Part shown: piece after piece, positions 55,242-64,000 of the stretch | Layout of the letters: each line of letters begins with the position of its first letter | How positions within the stretch are numbered: the first letter of the stretch is position 1 | Source: Nemertoderma westbladi | Lineage: Eukaryota; Xenacoelomorpha; Nemertodermatida; Nemertodermatidae | Direction: 5' to 3' | DNA: 64,000 nt | Assembly (NCBI GenBank): GCA_032718475.1 | Contig: JAUCBJ010008221.1 | Coordinates: 1-64,000, forward strand | Position numbers and translations under genes: made by a program | The notes under the pieces: model-generated | What the model saw: the letters and a program-made list of their open reading frames with translations, nothing else | What the model was told of the DNA's origin: nothing | Database searches by the model: none

Positions 55242-56210
55242 TTAGGGTTCCTCCCTTAGTCGTATCTTCATTTCGACAATCTGCGCGGGTTGGTTCCAGT
55301 CTAGAGTCCCCCATCTGGGTCCCTTGGCCCCGGTCGCTCCGAACACCCCATTGAGGTTGGATTCGCCGCAGTTGTCGTACCACCACGCCCCCGTGCGGTG
55401 AATCGCGCAGTTGTAATCGAAATCTTCGGTGTTCCAGTTGTCGTTGTCTCGATCCCGGGTGGTGAACGCCATCGTGTGGTGTTCGTCTAGCGCGTCACCG
55501 GCGTCGCCATGGTACTGGTGCACCGTGATCGCGTAGTTCTCCGACTCGTCCGCCACCGAGAAGTAGTTGTATTCGGCGTAGCGGTACTCTCCGTCGTGCC
55601 ACAGATCCACACGCAGGGCCACATGGAACATCGTGAGCATGTGGATGTTATCGAGGCCCAGCCAGAAGTCGCCGTGTCGGTCGCCGAATCCCGTCTTGTA
55701 GTCGGCCCAGTAGCGGTAGAAGTCGACCTCCCCGTTCGTCCGTCGTTGGATGATGGCCCAGGGACCCCCGGGCGTCGTAGCATCGCAACGGATTAGAGTT
55801 TTTCCCAACTTATTGAGTTTCGCGTAACTTTCGGTGGCCGCTTCCGACTTGTAGCAATCGATAAGGTGCGGGTCTATAAAGTTGTCCGAATCCTCTAGGA
55901 AGGACTCCTGTTCTTCTACGATTAAGGCCGCCGCTAGAAGGTCATCTGTCTTGTCCTGCAACTCTTCTTTGAGTATCTCTACTTCGGCCTCTGCTTCCAC
56001 TACATCCACGGTGTGTTTCTTCACGGTGTCAGCTAACAACCCAATGGTTATTATGAAACACAACCCCCCGATTGCCGCTATTACATACAACCATCGTAGT
56101 TTACGGGAGTAGCCTGTCAACCAACTTTTCTCCACCATATACACCCCAGGTGGGCCTTCGTTCCCCGTGTCCGTATAGTTTGACATATGATGTGTTGAAT
56201 TTGACACCAT
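55242..56210 (-). CDS. Type II membrane protein with fibrinogen C-terminal domain
   Basis: The intronless ORF codes for 322 residues. Residues 1-38 are a short cytoplasmic tail, 40-60 one transmembrane segment (LYVIAAIGGLCFIITIGLLA), and about 65-105 an acidic coiled coil (EAEAEVEILKEELQDKTDDL) that should drive oligomers. About 118-320 is a fibrinogen-related domain: GPWAIIQRRTNGEVDFYRYW, YKTGFGDRHGDFWLGLDNIH, a Ca-binding-like DRDNDNW (253-258) and CAIHRTGAWWYDNC. Cysteines at 119/142 and 268/281 fit the two usual disulfides. The layout resembles FIBCD1 or membrane ficolin-like lectins, which bind acetylated sugars. The DNA is far more GC-rich than its surroundings. Ligand and role are inferred. 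Confidence 0.92.
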   Translation of the reverse strand: MVSNSTHHMSNYTDTGNEGPPGVYMVEKSWLTGYSRKLRWLYVIAAIGGLCFIITIGLLADTVKKHTVDVVEAEAEVEILKEELQDKTDDLLAAALIVEEQESFLEDSDNFIDPHLIDCYKSEAATESYAKLNKLGKTLIRCDATTPGGPWAIIQRRTNGEVDFYRYWADYKTGFGDRHGDFWLGLDNIHMLTMFHVALRVDLWHDGEYRYAEYNYFSVADESENYAITVHQYHGDAGDALDEHHTMAFTTRDRDNDNWNTEDFDYNCAIHRTGAWWYDNCGESNLNGVFGATGAKGPRWGTLDWNQPAQIVEMKIRLREEP

Positions 56211-56713
56211 TTTGGTGCTACATTAAGCAATAATAATTACTAATGCTTTGATGACAGCATGCGAAATGTATCCATAATATTTATCAGCAATGTCCAAATT
56301 TTAAATTTATTAAACTACATTGCTTTTCATTTTCAATGGTTCATACTTTTTACATATGTTATTAAATTATTATTATGTTTTTATTCTTAAAAATTGTCTT
56401 CATATCAAATTTATAGGGGGAGTTGGAAGATTTAAGATTGTTTTTTATCTTCCCTGAGAGATCATGTTACTAACGGGATATAAAGCACAGTCGTTGTGGT
56501 CGTTACATCATGTCATGAGTTAGCACTTTGTAAAATCCCGGTAAACGAGAGATTACCCATTGGTCTTTGGTGTATAATTGCAACCCATATGATCCCTTTG
56601 TACTTTGGTATAATTATAACCCGTATGACCCCTTGGTCTTTGGTGTTTAATTGATACCAGCGGGAAAAATTACGCGATATCATTCCAAACTAATTAATGT
56701 AAAAAATAATTAA
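56211..56713. repeat. Upstream region with ~50-bp imperfect repeats
   Basis: At about 56555-56660, three imperfect units share CCTTGGTCTTTGGT and TAATTATAACCCGTATGA. No gene or clear promoter was found. Confidence 0.5.
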
Positions 56714-56829
56714 TTATTACATGGGAAATAAATATAACTTCTAGCACTATTCTCGAGGCATTTTATTTGCCTAACGCCAGCGAGGGATCGAGAAAATATT
56801 GAAAAAAAGATTTTCCCCATGTAATAATA
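56714..56829. mobile_element. 116-bp hairpin MITE (TACATGGG family)
   Basis: The left end ATTATTACATGGGAAATAA and the right end ATTTTCCCCATGTAATAAT are inverted copies. The centre contains TTTTATTTGCCTAACGCCAGCGAGG, close to the half copy at 36191-36243. Confidence 0.7.
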
Positions 56830-59278
56830 GGCAATTGTATTCTTAAATTTGGTTATTTTTTGTTGCTTAATTCTTTAATTAGCAAGTCGTTAGACTTGAT
56901 TACTGTAAGAAAAAAAAGCTACTGACTACTGGCTACTGGCTACTGACCTAGAGCAAAAACGGCTCTAACGATTTTCATGAAATTTTGCATGGACCATGAA
57001 AATGGATTTCTAAGGGTACTTGTGAAATCGCGGTTTAAATTGAAACATCTCAACTTGTTTCATTTCGAAAAATAGCCCCAAAACACTAAAATTGCCATAG
57101 GCGCAATGATAAAACACCAGCTGGCACTCATGAAAAATGTATAGAGATGGCCTGGTAAGGCATTCAATTAGGAAGGGCAACTAAAAAAGAAGTACTTTCT
57201 CTGCCAAGTTTTATTATCACTCTACTCTACAACCCAGACAGTAAGCAAACATTAATTTGTTTAACTGGCTATTACAGTTTCAGCTGAATAACTCTTCCCA
57301 ATGCATCCTTGCTATGTTAATTAATTGGCGTGCAAGCTAAATGACTGTTAGTTACACAGTGTGTTGGCTACACAGTGTATTGTACTATGCCCTCATCGCA
57401 TTATTGTTTTATTTTGAAATCTTTGTGCCAACATTAATACTGTGGAGGCTGTATGCTTATAAGGCTGGATATTTACTCAGCCTCAAAATGATTCTCCATA
57501 AGGCTAACATTATTGTTTGAAATATAAAAATCTGTTATAATAATAATATAATTGTTATATTTAATTAATATCGTGGTTTACATTGAACAGTGTAAATTGT
57601 TAATCGCGGTTTACAATGAAACATCTCAACTTGTTTTATTTATTACAAAAATAAGAACGAATTTGTCTTATCACTTCTTGTGCGCGATTGTATTGAATTC
57701 ATGACAACTGCTGTTATTGTTATTAATCAATTGACACCTCGACTCCTCTCTGAGACTCCGACTACTCTATCCGATAGAACAAAATAATCATTTCGCTAAC
57801 TGCTATCTATCTTCTATAATCACAACAGCTTTTATAATTCATTAGATGATTACAACATAATAATTATAGTTTGAAGTTGTCTAGAAAAATTTTCGTACAC
57901 CACCGGGACTACCCTCACACTAATTGATTATCAGACAGAACAAAAAGCGTTTACTTGATTCGTACTGTCTCCTACGACTTGCTTCACGGGCCGCTAGGCC
58001 CGTCTCTAGTTAGGAGCCGGCTCGAAAGCGGGATACTTACTGTAAATTCTCAGGTCATATAACACTGACTCACTAACTAACTGAAAATTCAGGTTCTGGT
58101 ACATCCTGCCTAGCGTTTTTTATGAAGTTTTGCATGAGCTTTACTTTGGTCGTTAAAATTCACCTTGCAACAAATCAGATAAGTTCTATGTGCGATATTC
58201 GAGATATTGCCGACTTATTTTATTTATTTGGCGCCAAATTAAAACACACATTATCTATGTGTAGGTAGGCCAACCTGACCAGTAAAATATAGAACGATAT
58301 AGTGTTGCAAAATAAATTTCAAGTAGTATGTTGCTTCCATAGTTACGATTCGAATTACTGTACTCTTCAATTCTTGATGCTGCCTTACTCAATGTTAAAT
58401 AATTTAGTGTTCTCGTATATTTATTACGTAACTAGAGAGCCGCTTAACTAAATAAACCAATACTGGATATTTGAGTTCCGTTTTGGACTAGGTCTTGTAG
58501 ACAATAACAATTTGCAATTACTTTGTGTGTGAATGAATTTTGTTAAAAGTTCTTGCAAATCTTTTCTACTTAGATTCTCTTTCAACATCTCTTCATATAA
58601 TAAAATTTAAGAAATTCCACCTAAAATATTAACTACTTTCGCCGGGAAAAAAGAAAATCTATGCAATCCTATGGGTTACTTTTTTTCCTATGGAAAATGT
58701 ACTCCCCTTTTTTCACCCGATTTGGGGTGTTTTCGAGCAAAATAGTAACAATACAAGAATAAAATAAATTAAATAATAGATTACATGTATTAATAACATA
58801 AAGATTATTAGTATAAATATAGATTGACTATTAATTAAAAATATCTATAAGTATTGTCCATATGTGTTGTTATTATTCGTAAACTTAACCTTTTCTTGGC
58901 AGGTGGTCGCTATTTTATAAATCCATTACTCTGCCCCCAAATGTAATAATTACCTAATGAAGAGGTTTAGGGTAGTGACCTGTAAGGGTTGTTGGATTGT
59001 AGTATTATTATTATATGCCCCTATGGATGAGGGCAACCAATCGTGTGTTGGGTAGGATATCTTTTGTACATATTTTATTAATAAAGACAAAGTATGCATT
59101 TTATGCTATACAGCCAAAGATCCACATTGTTGTAAGTTATGATCTCATAACTATGTATTAATTATATACAGCCAATATGCAACGTCATTTAACTAGCAAA
59201 TTAAAAGATGGTTGACCAATTACCAATTATTCGAAATAACAGTGCGCTAGTAATGCACTTTAACAGTTGAAATGTTGT
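56830..59278. repeat. Intergenic DNA with diverged repeats
   Basis: No gene is supported. ATCGCGGTTTA followed by GAAACATCTCAACTTGTTT occurs at about 57027 and 57601. Positions 57105-57400 are the partner of the repeat at 51555-51850. The rest is plain AT-rich sequence. Confidence 0.45.
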
Positions 59279-62200
59279 GATGAGACCCAGCACCCAGGGG
59301 ATAATGAATCTGGGCTCATGTGAGACCCAGGGGATAATGAATCTGGCCTCATGTGAGACCCAGGGGATAATGAATCTGTGCTCATGTGGTACCCAGGGGA
59401 TAATGAATCTGGGCTCATGTGAGACCCAGGGGATAATGAATCTGTGCTCATGTGGTACCCAGGGGATAATGAATCTGGGCTCATGTGAGACAGGTATAAT
59501 GAATCTGGGCTCATGTGTGACATGGGATAGTGAATCTGGGCTCATGTGAGACACATTGGATAATGAATCTGGGCTCATGTGAGACCCAGGGGATAATTAA
59601 TCTGGGCTCATGTGAAACCCAGGTGATAATGAATCTGGGCTCATGTGAAACCCAGGTGATAATGAATCTGGGCTCATATGAGACCCAGGGGATAGTGAAT
59701 CTGGCTCATGTGAGACCCAGGGGATAATGATTCTGGGCTCATGTGAGACCCAGGGGATAATGAATATGGGATCATGTGGGATTCAGGGGATAATGAATCT
59801 GGACTCATGTGAGACCCAGGGGATAATGAATCTGGCCTCATGTGAGACCCAGGGGATAATGAATCTGTGCTCATGTGGTACCCAGGGGATAATGAATCTG
59901 GGCTCATGTGAGACCCAGGGGATAATGAATCTGGCCTCATGTGAGACCCAGGGGATAATGAATCTGTGCTCATGTGGTACCCAGGGGATAATGAATCTGG
60001 GCTCATGTGAGACCCAGGGGATAATGAATCTGTGCTCATGTGGTACCCAGGGGATAATGAATCTGGGCTCATGTGAGACAGGTATAATGAATCTGGGCTC
60101 ATGTGTGACATGGGATAGTGAATCTGGGCTCATGTGAGACACATTGGATAATGAATCTGGGCTCATGTGAGACCCAGGGGATAATTAATCTGGGCTCATG
60201 TGAAACCCAGGTGATAATGAATCTGGGCTCATGTGAAACCCAGGTGATAATGAATCTGGGCTCATATGAGACCCAGGGGATAGTGAATCTGGCTCATGTG
60301 AGACCCAGGGGATAATGATTCTGGGCTCATGTGAGACCCAGGGGATAATGAATATGGGATCATGTGGGATTCAGGGGATAATGAATCTGGACTCATGTGA
60401 GACCCAGGGGATAATGAATCTGGGCTCATGTGAGACCCAGGGGATAGTGAATCTGGCTCATGTGAGATCCAGGGGATAATGATTCTGGGCTCATGTGAGG
60501 CCCAGGGGATAATGAATCTGGGCTCATGTTAGACCCAGAGGATAATGAATCTGGGCTCATGTGAGACCCAGGGGATAATGAATCTGGGATCATGTGGGAC
60601 CCAGGGGATAATGAATCTGGGCTCATGTGAGACCCAGGGGATAATGAATCTGGGCTCATGTGAGACCAGGGGATAATGAATCTGGACTCATGTGAGACCC
60701 AGGGGATAATGAATGTGGGCTCATGTGAGACCCAGGGGATAATGAATCTGGGATCATGTGTGACCCAGGGGATAATGAATCTGGACTCATGTGAGACCCA
60801 GGGGATAATGAATCTGGGATCATGTGGGACCCAGGGGATAATGAATATGGGCTCATGTGAGACCCAGGGGATAATGAATCTGGACTCATGTGAGACCCAG
60901 GGGATAATGAATCTGGGCTCATGTGAGACCCAGGGGATAATGAATCTGGGATCATGTGGGACCCAGGGGATAATGAATATGGGCTCATGTGAGACCCAGG
61001 GGTTAATGAATCTGGGCTCATGTGAGGCCCAGGGGATAGTGAATCTGGCTCATGTGAGATACAGGGGATAATGATTCTGGGCTCATGTGAGGCCCAGGGG
61101 ATAATGAATCTGGGCTCATGTGAGACAGGGGATAATGATTCTGGGCTCATGTGAGGCCCAGGGGATAATGAATCTGGGCTCATGTTAGACCCAGGGGATA
61201 ATGAATCTGGGCACATGTGAGACCCAGGGGATAATGAATCTGGGATCATGTGTGACCCAGAGGATAATGAATCTGGGCTCATGTGAGACCCAGGCGATAA
61301 TAAATCTGGGATCATATGGGACCCAGGGGATAATGAATCTGGGCTCATGTGAGACCCAGGGGATAATGAATCTGGGATCATGTTAGACCCAGCGGATAAT
61401 GAATCTGGGCTCATGTGAGACCCAGGGGATAATGAATCTGGGCTCATGTGAGACCCAGGGGATAATGAATCTGGGCTCATGTGAGACCCAGGGGATAATG
61501 AATCTGGGCTCATGTGAGACCCAGGGGATAATGAATCTGGGCTCATGTGAGACAGGGGATACTGAATCTGGGCTCATGTGAGACCCAGGGGATAATGAAT
61601 CTGGGCTCATGTGAGACCCAGGGGATAATGAATCTGGGCTCATGTGAGACCCAGGCGATAATAAATCTGGGATCATATGGGACCCAGGGGATAATGAATC
61701 TGGGCTCATGTGAGACCCAGGGGATAATGAATCTGGGCTCATGTGAGACCCAGGGGATAATGAATCTGGGCTCATGTGAGACAGGGGATAATGAATCTGG
61801 GCTCATGTGAGACCCAGGGGATAATGAATCTGGGCTCATGTGAGACCCAGGGGATAATGAATCTGGGCTCATGTGAGACCCAGGGGATAATGAATCTGGG
61901 CTCATATGAGACCCAGGGGATAATGAATCTGGGATCATGTTAGACCCAGGGGATAATGAATCTGGGCTCATGTGAGACCCAGGGGATAATGAATCTGGGC
62001 TCATGTGAGACAGGGGATAATGAATCTGGGCTCATGTGAGACCCAGGGGATAATGAATCTGGGCTCATGTGAGACCCAGGGGATAATGAATCTGGGCTCA
62101 TGTGAGACCCAGGTGATAATGAATCTGGGCTCATGTGAGACCCAGGGGATAGTGAATCTGGGATCATGTGGGACTCAGGGGATAATGAATCTGGGCTCAT

Positions 62201-64000
62201 GTGAGACCCAGGGGATAATGAATCTGGGCTCATGTGAGACCCAGGGGATAATGAATCTGGGCTCATGTGAGACCCAGGTGATAATGAATCTGGGCTCATG
62301 TGAGACCCAGGTGATAATGAATCTGGGCTCATGTGAGACCCAGGTGATAATGAATCTGGGCTCATGTGAGACAGGGGATAATGAATCTGGGCTCATGTGA
62401 GACAGGGGATAATGAATCTGGGCTCATGTGAGACCCAGGGGATAATGAATCTGGGCTCATGTGAGACCCAGGTGATAATGAATCTGGGCTCATGTGAGAC
62501 CCAGGGGATAATGAATCTGGGATCATGTGGGACTCAGGGGATAATGAATCTGGGCTCATGTGAGACCCAGGGGTTAATGAATCTGGCCTCATGTGAGACA
62601 GGGGATAATGAATCTGGGCTCATATGAGACCCAGGGGATAATGAATCTGGGATCATGTGGGACCCAGGGGATAATGAATATGGGCTCATGTGAGACCCAG
62701 GGGATAATGAATCTGGGCTCATGTGAGACAGGGGATAATGAATCTGGGCTCATGTGAGACCCAGGGGATAATGAATCTGGGCTCATGTGAGACCCAGGTG
62801 ATAATGAATCTGGGCTCATGTGAGACCCAGGGGATAATGAATCTGGGATCATGTGGGACTCAGGGGATAATGAATCTGGGCTCATGTGAGACCCAGGGGA
62901 TAATGAATCTGGCCTCATGTGAGACAGGGGATAATGAATCTGGGCTCATATGAGACCCAGGGGATAATGAATCTGGGATCATGTGGGACCCAGGGGATAA
63001 TGAATATGGGCTCATGTGAGACCCAGGGGATAATGAATCTGGGCTCATGTGAGACCCAGGGGATAATGAATCTGGGATCATGTGGGACCCAGGGGATAAT
63101 GAATATGGGCTCATGTGAGACCCAGGGGATAATGAATCTGGGCTCATGTGAGACCCAGTGGATAATGATTCTGGGCTCATGTGAGACCCAGGGGATAGTG
63201 AATCTGGGATCATGTGAGACCAGGGGATAATGAATCTGGGATCATGTGGGACTCAGGGGATAATGAATCTGGGCTCATGTGAGACTCAGGGGATAATGAA
63301 TCTGGGCTCATGTGAGACCCAGGGGATAATGAATATGGGCTCATGTGAGACCCAGGGGATAATGAATCTGGGCTCATGTGAGACCCAGGGGATAATGAAT
63401 CTGGGCTCATGTGAGACCCAGGGGATAATGAATCTGGGCTCATGTGAGACCCAGGGGATAATGAATCTGGGCTCATGTGAGACCCAGGGGTTAATGAATC
63501 TGGCCTCATGTGAGACCCAGGGGATAATGAATCTGGGCTCATGTGAGACCCAGGGGATAATGAATCTGGGCTCATGTGAGACCCAGGGGATAATGAATCT
63601 GGGCTCATGTGAGACCCAGGGGATAATGAATCTGGGCTCATGTGAGACCCAGGGGATAATGAATCTGGGCTCATGTGAGACCCAGGGGATAATGAATCTG
63701 GCCTCATGTGAGACTCAGGGGATAATGAATCTGGCCTCATGTGAGACCCAGGGGATAATGAATCTGGGCTCATGTGAGACCCAGGGGATAATGAATCTGG
63801 GCTCATGTGAGACCCAGGGGATAATGAATCTGGGCTCATGTGAGACCCAGGGGATAATGAATCTGGGCTCATGTTAGACCCAGGGGATAATGAATCTGGG
63901 CTCATGTGAGACCCAGGGGATAATGAATCTGGGCTCATGTGAGACAGGGGATAATGAATCTGGGCTCATGTGAGACCTAGGGGATAATGAATCTGGACTC
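59279..64000. repeat. 33-bp minisatellite array, over 140 copies, runs off the window
   Basis: The unit is 33 bp and includes GGATAATGAATCTGGGCTCA then TGTGAGACCCAG. A 31-bp variant (GAGACAGGGG) recurs and shifts frame. Higher-order copies are clear: the block with CAGGTATAATG at 59491 recurs at 60079 (offset 588 bp), and a block near 62520 recurs near 62847 (offset about 327 bp). Because 33 is a multiple of three, both strands give long 11-residue-period ORFs (such as MSPDSLSPGSH); these are artefacts of the period. The end was not reached. Confidence 0.95.

Noticed and set aside
55487-55796. Alternative-frame ORFs of 95-98 codons on both strands within the fibrinogen-domain gene
   Set aside because: They are shadows caused by GC-rich third positions of the real gene.
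59201-63938. Long ORFs on both strands of the 33-bp array as a repetitive SPDSLSPGSHM-type protein
   Set aside because: Both strands are open at once, frames shift with the 31-bp variants, and no signal peptide or unique part is attached.

Overview
The window is eukaryotic, almost certainly from an invertebrate metazoan. It is AT-rich, has GT-AG introns, LINE-type retrotransposons with target-site duplications, a nuclear tRNA-Gly(GCC), a MARCH-type RING-CH ligase and an intronless transmembrane fibrinogen-domain protein. I cannot assign a phylum. Protein-coding genes are sparse; most of the DNA is mobile elements and five sizeable minisatellite arrays (about 15 kb together).

Layout. 1-4.85 kb: AT-rich DNA with foldback elements, then a decayed BEL/Pao-like gag remnant. 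4.85-10.35 kb: a 22-bp minisatellite with higher-order structure. 10.35-14.5 kb: hairpin elements and many TTCTAGAA palindromes around a minus-strand MARCH gene (12854-13555). 14.5-18.1 kb: a minus-strand LINE (family A) with a 29-bp target duplication and a 776-bp nested insertion. 18.2-20.2 kb: short repeats. 20.7-24.4 kb: a full-length LINE of a related family (B) with an intact 1105-codon endonuclease-RT ORF. 24.4-28.9 kb: hairpin element, 61-bp repeats and two doubtful small ORFs. 28.9-41.1 kb: a plus-strand gene (family unknown) with three well-supported exons; its introns hold a 4.3-kb 36-bp array, a hAT-like element with an 8-bp target duplication, a foldback element and a CR1/Jockey-like LINE with an inverted 5' part. 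41.58 kb: tRNA-Gly. 43.8-53.8 kb: two tandem minus-strand paralogues, each of three exons, coding for secreted proteins of 169 and 181 residues with 18 and 20 cysteines. LINE, MITE and minisatellite sequences fill their introns. 55.2-56.2 kb: the fibrinogen-domain gene. 59.3 kb to the end: a 33-bp minisatellite that runs off the window.

The genes do not form an obvious pathway. The cysteine-rich pair and the fibrinogen-domain receptor may both be extracellular recognition or defence proteins, but only the secretion and membrane features are seen; shared function is inference. The best candidate for something undescribed is the cysteine-rich pair: same exon plan, same intron phases, all eight exon-2 cysteines conserved, and no family that I recognise.
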